From assembly GCA_035373625.1 (NCBI GenBank), contig DAOSNS010000010.1:1-64000 (forward strand): 64,000 nt of DNA, given 5' to 3'. Shown here in pieces: positions 57,952-64,000 of this stretch; positions within the stretch are counted from its first letter, which is position 1; the number at the start of each line of letters is the position of its first letter. A model generated the notes under the pieces. That model did no database searches, was not told where the DNA came from, and worked only from the letters and a program-made list of their open reading frames with translations. This stretch comes from DSWT01 sp035373625. Its GTDB lineage: Bacteria > Chloroflexota > Anaerolineae > B4-G1 > SLSP01. Position numbers and translations under genes: made by a program.

Positions 57952-58202
57952 ATGCTCAAGGTGCTGTCGGGGCTGCTGCACCCGACGTCGGGGGAAGTGC
58001 GGGTGCTCGGCTTTATGCCGTGGGCGCGCCAGCACGATTATCTGCGGCGCATCAGCATGGTGCTCGGCAACAAGAGCCAGATGCTGTGGGACATCCCGCG
58101 CACTTGCTGAATACATTGCCGGTCGCCGATCTCTCCGTCAAAGACCCGCCGATTGAAGCGGTCATTGATCAAATCTATCAAGAAGGAAAAGTGGAGGTGT
58201 GA
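57952..58202 (+). pseudogene. ABC-2 exporter ATPase remnant
   Basis: 57952-58110 encodes MLKVLSGLLHPTSGEVRVLG and then WARQHDYLRRISMVLGNKSQ, the part just after Walker A of a DUF990-associated ABC ATPase, and then stops. 58020-58202 in another frame ends LPVADLSVKDPPIEAVIDQI, the C-terminus of the same family. Walker A, the signature and Walker B are deleted. Confidence 0.8.
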
Positions 58203-58203
58203 T

Positions 58204-58878
58204 ATGGTTCCCAAAGTTATCTTGCATACCGAAGTGAGCGTGGACGGACGCATGGATTGGATGTCGGACGACGGGTTCCTCTATTACCGCCTGATCGCAG
58301 ATTGGAAGCTGGATGCAATGATCACCGGCAGCAACACGATGCAGGTCGCCTATCCCGAACCCGACACGCCCGAAGTACAGGCCGCGGCGCCGCCGGAAAA
58401 AGCGCCGGGCTTGCAACGCCTGCTCGTCGTGGACAGCCGCGGTCGCCTGCGCTGCTGGCGGCAGATGCAGCAAAGCGAGTGGTGGGGCGAGGTGACGCTG
58501 CTGTGTTCCCGCGCCACACCAGCCGACTACATCGAAGCCGTCAAGCGGCTGGGCGTGGATGTCATCGTCGCAGGCGAGGAACAGGTTGACCTGCGCGCGG
58601 CACTGGAAGAAGCGCACGCCCGTTACGGCATCGAAGTCGTCCGCACCGACAGCGGTGGTAAACTTCACGGGGCACTGCTGCGCGCCGGCCTGGTCAGCGA
58701 GGTCAGCGTGCTGCTCAATCCGTGTCTGGTGGGCGGTACGTCCCCACGCTCGATGTTCGTCGCGCCCGACCTGGAAACGAAAGAGGGCATCATTCCCCTG
58801 CGCCTCCTGGAAGTGAAGAATATCGAAGGTGACTTCGTGTGGCTGAAATACGCGGTGGTCGAGGAGGCGACGGTATGA
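58204..58878 (+). CDS. RibD C-terminal / dihydrofolate reductase-like protein
   Basis: 224 residues from the ATG with GGAGG 5-8 nt upstream; the ATPase remnant's stop is directly before it. An NADPH-dependent reductase of the RibD_C fold: VILHTEVSVDGRMDW, DAMITGSNTMQVAYP, LLVVDSRGRLRCW, GGKLHGALLRAGLVSEVSVL and PCLVGGTSPRSMF. Related enzymes reduce a riboflavin precursor (2,5-diamino-6-ribosylaminopyrimidinone phosphate) or act as unspecific reductases. There are no rib genes around it. It sits between two pieces of a broken ABC exporter and appears intact itself. Confidence 0.88.
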   Translation: MVPKVILHTEVSVDGRMDWMSDDGFLYYRLIADWKLDAMITGSNTMQVAYPEPDTPEVQAAAPPEKAPGLQRLLVVDSRGRLRCWRQMQQSEWWGEVTLLCSRATPADYIEAVKRLGVDVIVAGEEQVDLRAALEEAHARYGIEVVRTDSGGKLHGALLRAGLVSEVSVLLNPCLVGGTSPRSMFVAPDLETKEGIIPLRLLEVKNIEGDFVWLKYAVVEEATV

Positions 58879-58904
58879 TGCAAGGGGCAGGAGGCAGAAG
58901 ACAA

Positions 58905-58935
58905 GATTCACGGGTCACGCATCACGTTTCACGCT
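58905..58935. repeat. Heptamer tract (NTCACGN) at the permease remnant
   Basis: TTCACGG, GTCACGC, ATCACGT and TTCACGC at a 7-bp step, abutting the first recognisable codon of the permease remnant, so it may mark the deletion joint. Confidence 0.7.
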
Positions 58936-58936
58936 G

Positions 58937-59164
58937 TTGCAGATGGCGCGTTATCCCGTGGGCCTCTACCCCGGCCGGCTGCGCCTGGTGCTCACGTGGA
59001 TCGTGCCCGTCGGCGTGATGACGACGATCCCCGCACAGGCGCTCAGCGGCGAGTTACCGGAGGGGATGCTCGCGGGCGACGTCGCGCTGGCGTTGGCGTT
59101 CTTTGCCGGCGCGACGGCGTTGTTCCGCACGGGACTCAGGCGGTACGTGAGCGCGTCAAGCTAA
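58937..59164 (+). pseudogene. ABC-2 permease (DUF990-like) C-terminal remnant
   Basis: 75 codons: QMARYPVGLYPGRLRLVLTW, VPVGVMTTIPAQALSG and the ending FRTGLRRYVSASS match the C-terminal third of ABC-2 type permeases paired with the ATPase remnant at 57952. The first five or so helices are missing. No ribosome site precedes its ATG. Confidence 0.8.
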
Positions 59165-59183
59165 AAACGAAAAATTGGAGCAG

Positions 59184-59223
59184 ACACAAACAGCCTCAGC
59201 TTGATGCCTGAGGCTGTTTGTGT
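59184..59223. terminator. Intrinsic terminator
   Basis: 16-bp perfect arms (ACACAAACAGCCTCAG and complement) with an 8-nt loop. It isolates the DUF2089 promoter from the upstream genes. Confidence 0.85.
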
Positions 59224-59256
59224 TGGACTATACGAGCCATTTTCCAGGAAAAGGTA

Positions 59257-59284
59257 TTGACAAAATTAAGTTATATATTATAAT
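59257..59284 (+). promoter_or_regulatory. Consensus sigma-70 promoter of the DUF2089 operon
   Basis: Perfect TTGACA (59257-59262), a 16-nt spacer and perfect TATAAT (59279-59284) in very A/T-rich DNA. The 8-bp arms TTATAATT (59278-59285) and AATTATAA (59303-59310) overlap the -10 and the start of transcription and could be an operator. Confidence 0.8.
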
Positions 59285-59323
59285 TATCAATATAGAGCTT
59301 GAAATTATAAAGGAGATGAAACA

Positions 59324-59737
59324 ATGTACCCTGTTCCTACCGAATGTCCAGTCTGTCACGACGATTTACACGTCAGTCAATTGGTCTGCCGCACCTGCGG
59401 GGCAGAGATTCGCGGTCACTTCGAAATGGACCGCCTCTCGCAGCTCATCCCGGAGCAACGCTATTTTGTAGAGGTTTTCCTGCTCTGCGAAGGCAAGCTC
59501 AACTGCGTGCAGGATGAACTCGGCATCTCCTACCCCACCGTGCGCAGCCGCCTGGATGAAATCATCCGCGCGTTGAAGCGCGAGCGCGTCGCGCCGGCAG
59601 CGGCTGTTCCGGCGACGCCGGCCACTCCGCCCACAACGTCGCTCATAGACACGGCACGCCATCAGGAAATCCTGGATCGCCTCGCACGCAAGGAAATCAG
59701 CCTTGAAGAAGCGTTGCAGCTTCTTGAAGAAATCTAA
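59324..59737 (+). CDS. DUF2089 family protein
   Basis: 137 residues with AAAGGAGAT upstream. A zinc-ribbon-like start (TECPVCHDDLHVSQLVCRTC, two CxxC pairs) leads to a helical wHTH-like part (FLLCEGKLNCVQDELGISYP then TVRSRLDEIIRALKRE), which looks like a DNA-binding regulator. An Ala/Pro linker then joins a C-terminal helical hairpin (ILDRLARKEISLEEALQLLE). The same hairpin ends the next gene's protein. Likely the regulator of this two-gene unit, possibly autoregulated through the AT-rich inverted repeat. Confidence 0.87.
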   Translation: MYPVPTECPVCHDDLHVSQLVCRTCGAEIRGHFEMDRLSQLIPEQRYFVEVFLLCEGKLNCVQDELGISYPTVRSRLDEIIRALKRERVAPAAAVPATPATPPTTSLIDTARHQEILDRLARKEISLEEALQLLEEI

Positions 59738-59758
59738 ATAAAGATAAGGAGAAAAACA

Positions 59759-61048
59759 ATGACTACACAAACGTTTGAAATCACGGAAAAGGCCCAGATC
59801 ACCGTTATCGAGTGTCTGGGAAACCTCACGGTCAAGGGGGATGATACGGACGCCGTCACCATCAAAACGGCCGGTGACCCTGCCGAACTCAGCATAAGCC
59901 AGGAAGGCGACCGGCTGACCATCCGCGCGCGGACAGATTGCCAGGTGTTCTGTCCCCCCGATGCCGTGGTGCACATTGAGGCCGTCCGCGGCGATCTCAA
60001 GGTACGCGACCTGCACGGCGACCTCACCATCGTCAGCGTCAACGGGGATGCCTCGCTGCGCGAAGTCGGCCCCACGACCATTCAGAGCGTCGCGGGTGAC
60101 CTGCGCGCTCGAAACATCAGCGGCAACCTCAGTGTACAGTCTGTCGCGGGCGACGCGCGCATTGATGTCGTATCCGGCGAGACGTCCCTCGCAAGCGTCG
60201 GCAGTGACCTCAAGGCCGAGGGACTGAGCCAGGGACTCAATGCTGCGAGTGTCGGCTCCGATGTACGCCTGGAACCGCCCTTTACCGCCGGCATGGAGTA
60301 TGTTGTGCGCGCCGGCAGTGATCTTGTCATCCGCCTGCCGGAAGATGCCAACGTGCGCTTTGAACTGCAAGCCGGCGGTGGTGTGCGCACCACGATCCCC
60401 AATCTGGAACTGCACCAGGAAGGCGGCATGTTCACCGGCGCATTGGGTGAAGGCGCAGCCCTCATCGAGGCGCAGGTTGGTGGACGGGTGCTCATCAAGG
60501 TCTACGGCGTCGAGGGAGAATATGACAAGGACTTCGACTTCGATTTCGACATTGACCTCAGCTTCCTCGACACGCTGAACGACCTCGGCCCGATGATCGA
60601 AGCCCGCGTGGCTCAGGCGATGGCCGGACTGGAAGCCGGTCTGCAAGAGGGTCTGCGTTATATTGACGGCGACCGCATCCGTATGCACATCGAACGCGCC
60701 GCCGAACATGCGCAGCGCGCCGCCGAACGGGTCGCCGAGCAAGCACGCCGGGCCGCCGAACGCGAGGCCGAGCACGCCCGTCGCGCCGCCGAACGCGAGG
60801 CCGAACGCGCCCGCATGCGCGCCGAGCACGCCGAGCGCCGGTGGCAACGCGCCAGCGGGTACCCTACCCCACCGACGCCGCCCACTCCGCCCACCCCGCC
60901 CACACCCCCCACGCCACCCGAAACGCCGGCAGCGCCCGCGCCCACGGCCGATGAGCTACGCGAGGAACGCTTGCAAGTCCTGCGCATGGTCCAGGAAGGC
61001 ACGCTGACGCCCGAAGACGCCGCCAAACTTCTCGCGGCCTTGCATTAA
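59759..61048 (+). CDS. DUF4097-like beta-helix protein with coiled coil and SHOCT-like C-terminus
   Basis: 429 residues, no signal peptide or membrane helix. Residues 1 to about 230 are a beta-solenoid of turns such as VRGDLKVRDLHGDLTIVSVN, VAGDLRARNISGNLSVQS and VGSDVRLEPP (DUF4097/DUF2807 style). An acidic run (DKDFDFDFDIDLSF) follows, then an Ala/Glu/Arg coiled coil (about 310-365), a run of TPP repeats, and a terminal helical hairpin LQVLRMVQEGTLTPEDAAKL. It is 21 nt downstream of the DUF2089 gene, whose protein ends in the same hairpin type, so the two may interact or be sorted alike. Function unknown. Confidence 0.82.
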   Translation: MTTQTFEITEKAQITVIECLGNLTVKGDDTDAVTIKTAGDPAELSISQEGDRLTIRARTDCQVFCPPDAVVHIEAVRGDLKVRDLHGDLTIVSVNGDASLREVGPTTIQSVAGDLRARNISGNLSVQSVAGDARIDVVSGETSLASVGSDLKAEGLSQGLNAASVGSDVRLEPPFTAGMEYVVRAGSDLVIRLPEDANVRFELQAGGGVRTTIPNLELHQEGGMFTGALGEGAALIEAQVGGRVLIKVYGVEGEYDKDFDFDFDIDLSFLDTLNDLGPMIEARVAQAMAGLEAGLQEGLRYIDGDRIRMHIERAAEHAQRAAERVAEQARRAAEREAEHARRAAEREAERARMRAEHAERRWQRASGYPTPPTPPTPPTPPTPPTPPETPAAPAPTADELREERLQVLRMVQEGTLTPEDAAKLLAALH

Positions 61049-61355
61049 GCGGCTACATGACGTTTGCTCCGTCGCGTGCGGGCCGGGCAACCATACCAGC
61101 CTGACTTTCAGCCGCGTCGGTCAAAGCGCCAATTGAAACACACGTTTGGCAAATGGCTTAAGCCACGCACCGCTCAAGCGGCGTAACGATCAGCAGATTA
61201 AGCCGATTGAGCAGATTTTCAAGATTGAAATCACTTTTTCTTCTTGAGGCATTCAGGATACATGCTACAATGCGGGAAGATCAGACCTGTCAGGTCTGAA
61301 GAATCCGTTTCATCCGTTTAATCCGTTGACTATTCTTTGAGTAAGGAGAGCCACG
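61049..61355. other. 307-bp intergenic region upstream of the GH130 gene
   Basis: Contains CAGCAGATTAAGCCGATTGAGCAGATT (about 61191-61217), a promoter at 61245-61272, a 17-bp palindrome CAGACCTGTCAGGTCTG at 61283-61299, and ATCCGTTTCATCCGTTTAATCCGTTG-type repeats before the ribosome site. No gene seen. Confidence 0.6.
61245..61272 (+). promoter_or_regulatory. Putative promoter of the GH130 gene
   Basis: TTGAGG (61245-61250), a 16-nt spacer and TACAAT (61267-61272) preceded by TGC (extended -10). Confidence 0.5.
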
Positions 61356-62234
61356 ATGTTACACTTACATCGCGTCGGCGACAGGCCGATTATGGCACCA
61401 CGCAAAGATGTACCCTGGGAGAAGATCGCCGTCCTCAACGCGGCGGCAATCCACGACGGCGGGAAGTTTCATCTGCTGTACCGCGCCGTGGCGCACAACC
61501 CCGGCGATCCCAACCGCTCGTGCATCGGCTACGCCGTGAGTGATGACGGCATCCACTTCGCGCGGCTGGATGAGCCGGTGCTCGCCTCGAACGTCGTCCC
61601 CGAAGAGGCGCAGGGCGTCGAAGACCCGCGCGTGACCAAGATCGGCGACACGTTCTATATGCTCTACACGGCCTACGACGGCGCACGCACGCAGGTCGCA
61701 TTGGCGACATCCGCCGACCTGATCCACTGGCAGCGGCAGGGCGTTGTCATCCCGGATACGCTGTTCGGCAACAACAAGGACGCCGCGCTCTTCCCGGAAA
61801 AAATCGGCGGTCGCTACTGCATGCTCCACCGGCCCGTCCCGGACATCTACCTGGCGTTCTCCGACGATCTGTTGCACTGGACGGATCACGTCTGCATCAT
61901 GAAGCCGGAGTTCGAGTGGGAAGCGGCGAAAATCGGCGCGGGCGCGCAGCCGATCAAGACGGAGAAAGGCTGGCTGCTGATCTACCACGGCGTGGACGAG
62001 AAGCTGTGGTATCGCCTCGGCGTGGCGCTGCTCGACCTGCACGACCCCACCAAAGTCATCACGCGCCAGCCGGAGTGGATTTTGCAGCCGGAGGCCGAAT
62101 GGGAGATCGTCGGCGATGTGAACAACGTCGTCTTCACCTGCGGCGCTGTTTTGTTGGGACGCGAACTGTGGGTGTACTACGGCGCGGCGGATACCGTCAT
62201 CGGCCTGGCGAAAGGCAACCTCGACGATTTATGA
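61356..62234 (+). CDS. Glycoside hydrolase family 130 protein (beta-mannoside phosphorylase-like)
   Basis: 292 residues with AAGGAG before the ATG. A five-bladed beta-propeller: NAAAIHDGGKFHLLYRAV, CIGYAVSDDGIHFARLDEPV, GVEDPRVTKIGDTFYMLYTA, GNNKDAALFPEKIGGRYCML and KIGAGAQPIKTEKGWLLIYHG. The EDPR and KDAALFPEK blocks are typical of GH130 enzymes, which phosphorolyse beta-1,4-mannosyl-glucose or mannooligosaccharides, or hydrolyse related mannosides. No transporter or other mannan gene is adjacent on this strand. It has its own promoter. Confidence 0.9.
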   Translation: MLHLHRVGDRPIMAPRKDVPWEKIAVLNAAAIHDGGKFHLLYRAVAHNPGDPNRSCIGYAVSDDGIHFARLDEPVLASNVVPEEAQGVEDPRVTKIGDTFYMLYTAYDGARTQVALATSADLIHWQRQGVVIPDTLFGNNKDAALFPEKIGGRYCMLHRPVPDIYLAFSDDLLHWTDHVCIMKPEFEWEAAKIGAGAQPIKTEKGWLLIYHGVDEKLWYRLGVALLDLHDPTKVITRQPEWILQPEAEWEIVGDVNNVVFTCGAVLLGRELWVYYGAADTVIGLAKGNLDDL

Positions 62235-62244
62235 AATAACGCTA

Positions 62245-62273
62245 TTGCATTCGCACCAATAGCATGGTACAAT
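62245..62273 (+). promoter_or_regulatory. Promoter of the small peptide gene
   Basis: TTGCAT (62245-62250), a 17-nt spacer and TACAAT (62268-62273) preceded by TGG (extended -10). Confidence 0.6.
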
Positions 62274-62322
62274 AAAGTCACAAGTCAGAATCAGATCGTA
62301 TCCAAACGAGAGGAGACTACAT

Positions 62323-62427
62323 ATGGAAAATCAAGTATACGAAGCGCCGTGCATCATTTACGAAGGCGACCTGGAAATCCAGGCCGGCAGCCCGTTGAGC
62401 GTCATTGACGAATTTGAAGACTTCTAA
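62323..62427 (+). CDS. 34-residue RiPP-like precursor peptide (lasso-leader-like)
   Basis: The frame begins MENQVYEAPCIIYEGDL and ends in an acidic tail. Residues Tyr6, Pro9, Ile11 and Gly15 match the YxxPxLxxxG recognition pattern of lasso-peptide leaders. After Gln20-Ala21, a glycine (Gly22) begins GSPLSVI, with Asp29 and Glu30 at core positions 8 and 9, the spacing used for lasso macrolactam rings. The usual Thr at -2 is absent (Gln20). Ribosome site GAGAGGAG. It has its own promoter and a strong terminator, giving a transcript of about 200 nt. No maturation enzyme is in the window. Nearby minus-strand genes encode an oligopeptide ABC transporter. RiPP identity is an inference. Confidence 0.6.
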   Translation: MENQVYEAPCIIYEGDLEIQAGSPLSVIDEFEDF

Positions 62428-62448
62428 ACCTGCACAACCGCTATGAGC

Positions 62449-62485
62449 AACACATAGCCCCCGACGTTGTCGGGGGCTATGTGTT
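62449..62485. terminator. Strong intrinsic terminator
   Basis: 17-bp perfect stem (62449-62465 with 62469-62485), loop GTT, followed by TTTT. It ends the peptide transcript and lies at the 3' side of the convergent oppF-like gene. Confidence 0.95.
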
Positions 62486-62510
62486 TTATCCCGGCCGTGG
62501 GGCCTGCCCC

Positions 62511-63467
62511 TTATATGTACAAATAGCACTTGACCAATGTGTCATCCACCAGAACATCGGTGGGCGCCTGCTCAAGACATTTGTCCATCACGCGGGGACA
62601 ACGGCCGGCAAACTTACAGCCGGTGCGCAGGTATTCTTGTTGTTCCAATTCGCTCAGGGAAATCCTGGTGGACCAACGTTTTCGCGGATCGGCCTCCGGG
62701 ATGGACTCACGCAACAATTGGGTGTAGGGATGGCGGGGTTCCATCAGCACCTGCTCAACCGGCCCCATTTCGATGATGTCGCCTCTGAACATAATCGCAA
62801 TGCGCTCACTGACATAGTAAGCCGTCGCCAGATCGTGAGTGATGTAAAGCACACTCAGGTTAGTCTCTTCCTTAAGCCGCCGGAACAGATTGACGATGGA
62901 CATTCTCAAAGACGCATCTACCATCGAAACCGGTTCGTCGGCGATAAGCAACGTCGGGTGGGTCAACAAAGCTCTGGCGATGGAAATCCGTTGCAGTTGT
63001 CCGCCGGAGAATTCACTGGGATATTTGCCGGCGAATTCGTCGTAGGTCAGCCCCACCAGGCGCAACGTCTCATCAATCAAACTAATGGCTTCCTGCCTGG
63101 TATACGCCAATCCGAAATTCTGGACGGTCTCGAAGAAATAGCGATCAACCACGCGCAGCGGATTGAAAGTGCCAAACGGGTCTTGAAAGATGGCCTGTAT
63201 GCTCTCCTCCTGCCAGACTCTTTTGCCCTTGGAGGCTGCACGATCTTTGCCGTTGTGGATGATCGTGCCCGAAGTGGGTTCCTCGAAGCCCAAAATGATC
63301 TTGGCGGTCGTGGTTTTGCCGCAGCCGCTTTCACCTGCCAGAGTAAAAATTTCACCCGGCTTGATGTAAAAGGACACATTGTTGGTGGCCGTCAATCTGA
63401 CCCTTGAGAGAATACTCCCCATCGTGTAGACTTTGGTCAGGTTCTTGACTTCAAGCAACTTTTCCAT
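62511..63467 (-). CDS. Oligopeptide/dipeptide ABC transporter ATP-binding protein (OppF/DppF-like)
   Basis: 318 residues from ATG 63467 behind GGGAGGAAAG; the longer open frame overlaps oppD. ABC ATPase: Walker A AGESGCGKTTTAKIIL, Q-loop AIFQDPFGTFNPL, signature FSGGQLQRISIARALL, Walker B TLLIADEPVSMVD, H-loop YITHD. The C-terminal oligopeptide-transporter extension has CKFAGRCPRVMDKC, which binds an Fe-S cluster in some homologs. It pairs with the overlapping upstream gene to energise peptide import. A sugar or mannoside substrate, as in other Opp-like systems, is possible given the GH130 gene next door. Confidence 0.92.
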   Translation of the reverse strand: MEKLLEVKNLTKVYTMGSILSRVRLTATNNVSFYIKPGEIFTLAGESGCGKTTTAKIILGFEEPTSGTIIHNGKDRAASKGKRVWQEESIQAIFQDPFGTFNPLRVVDRYFFETVQNFGLAYTRQEAISLIDETLRLVGLTYDEFAGKYPSEFSGGQLQRISIARALLTHPTLLIADEPVSMVDASLRMSIVNLFRRLKEETNLSVLYITHDLATAYYVSERIAIMFRGDIIEMGPVEQVLMEPRHPYTQLLRESIPEADPRKRWSTRISLSELEQQEYLRTGCKFAGRCPRVMDKCLEQAPTDVLVDDTLVKCYLYI

Positions 63468-64000
63468 ACTTTCCTCCCACCAACCAGCAGGCGACTTTGT
63501 GATCGGCATTGAGTTCGACGAGGTCTGGCGTCTGTTCCCGGCAAATCCCCATAACATGGGGACACCGGGGATGAAACGAACACCCGCCAGGCAGATCAAT
63601 GAGCGAAGGTGGACTTCCGGGCACGCTTTCACGTGGCGATTTGTCGCCAAACCGTGGCAGAGAATTGATCAAAAAGCGGGTATAGGGATGCTGTGGATCG
63701 CCGTAAATCTTCTCGGTGGTGGCTTCCTCAACGATTTTCCCGGCATACATAATACCGACGCGATCGGCGATATTCGCCTGAACGCCCATATCGTGTGTCA
63801 CCAGGATAATGGTGTTTTTCAGTCTTCTTTGAATGTCCATCAAAAGCTGCACCACCCCCCGCTGGACAACAACATCGAGCGCCGTGGTCGGCTCATCCGC
63901 GATGATGATGCTGGGCTTCAAGAGCGCCGCCAGGGCGATCGTCACCCGTTGGCGCATCCCGCCGGACAATTGATGCGGATACGCATCCAGGATTTTAGGC
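63451..64000 (-). CDS. Oligopeptide/dipeptide ABC transporter ATP-binding protein (OppD/DppD-like), partial
   Basis: The 5' part lies beyond the window. The visible 183 codons start at PKILDAYPHQLSGGMRQRV (signature), then IIIADEPTTALDV (Walker B), ILVTHDMGVQANIADRVGIM (H-loop), EKIYGDPQHPYTRFLINSLP, and the C-terminal cysteine cluster CSFHPRCPHVMGICREQ. Its 3' end overlaps the oppF-like gene by 17 nt, showing an operon; permease and binding-protein genes are expected upstream. Confidence 0.92.
   Translation of the reverse strand, partial: PKILDAYPHQLSGGMRQRVTIALAALLKPSIIIADEPTTALDVVVQRGVVQLLMDIQRRLKNTIILVTHDMGVQANIADRVGIMYAGKIVEEATTEKIYGDPQHPYTRFLINSLPRFGDKSPRESVPGSPPSLIDLPGGCSFHPRCPHVMGICREQTPDLVELNADHKVACWLVGGKYGKVA

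Noticed and set aside
57904..58116. Minus-strand small frame opposite the ATPase remnant
   Set aside because: No ribosome site or motif; the plus-strand remnant is recognisable as ABC ATPase.
62481..63407. Plus-strand 308-codon frame opposite the oppF-like gene
   Set aside because: Antisense shadow; the minus-strand gene has all ABC motifs.
1..64000. tRNA or rRNA genes
   Set aside because: I found no intergenic segment with a convincing cloverleaf or rRNA motif by eye; gaps are short and mostly repeats. A tRNAscan-SE/Infernal run would settle this.

Overview
The window is most likely a chromosomal segment of a Chloroflexota bacterium, probably an Anaerolineae/Caldilineae/Ardenticatenia-type lineage. 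This is inferred from gene content and style and was not tested by any search. The indicators are a YfhO-type membrane protein, cyclase-STAND-TPR regulators, a PknB-like kinase with an Ig-like exterior, a DUF2089 plus beta-helix (DUF4097-like) pair, an NifJ pyruvate oxidoreductase, extended -10 promoters, and abundant short tandem repeats between genes. I recognise no rRNA, tRNA, CRISPR array, complete IS element or prophage.

Layout. 1-10.8 kb: a 1400-residue YfhO-flippase fusion, a coiled-coil protein, a YtcJ-like amidohydrolase, a nucleotide-sugar dehydrogenase followed by a VTT/DedA-like membrane protein, and a tyrosine-recombinase-fold protein that has lost most catalytic residues. 11-17 kb: sufS-sufU, convergent with a c-di-AMP operon (TPR protein, cdaA, cdaR/ybbR). 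17-27.5 kb: argF, a threonine-degradation unit (tdh, small membrane gene, kbl) and, convergent to it, an aspartate/threonine biosynthesis unit (lysC, asd, HAD gene, two paralogous membrane genes, thrC). 27.5-36.3 kb: a nucleotidyl cyclase-STAND-TPR protein, an ArsR regulator with an operator overlapping its promoter, a GlcD-GlcF-like FAD/FeS oxidoreductase with a Met/Pro-rich tail, and a STAND protein with an altered Walker A. 36.7-40.3 kb: nifJ. 40.4-48.6 kb: a minus-strand run including a spermidine-synthase-like membrane protein, DUF1015, serA, a class V aminotransferase and a histidine phosphatase, which together could make serine from 3-phosphoglycerate. 48.6-57.6 kb: a decayed vapBC-like locus, a DUF364 protein, pcm, a membrane Ser/Thr kinase, an ABC-F ATPase, coaE and a double-MerR regulator. 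57.9-64 kb: remnants of an ABC-2 exporter flanking a RibD-like reductase, the DUF2089/beta-helix pair, a GH130 enzyme, a free-standing 34-residue peptide gene that looks like a RiPP (lasso-type) precursor, and two oligopeptide ABC transporter ATPases, one running off the window.

Two themes cross the window. First, most gene junctions carry degenerate tandem repeats with a constant 7-bp period but different unit sequences. Several run into or through reading frames: YfhO loops, the CoaE N-terminus, and the ArsR and DUF364 C-termini. Second, several proteins keep a fold but have lost key residues or pieces (recombinase, STAND Walker A, vapC, ABC exporter). The most novel candidates are the solitary RiPP-like peptide unit, the catalytically degenerate recombinase with a clamp-binding-like N-terminal motif, and the repeat-derived protein segments.
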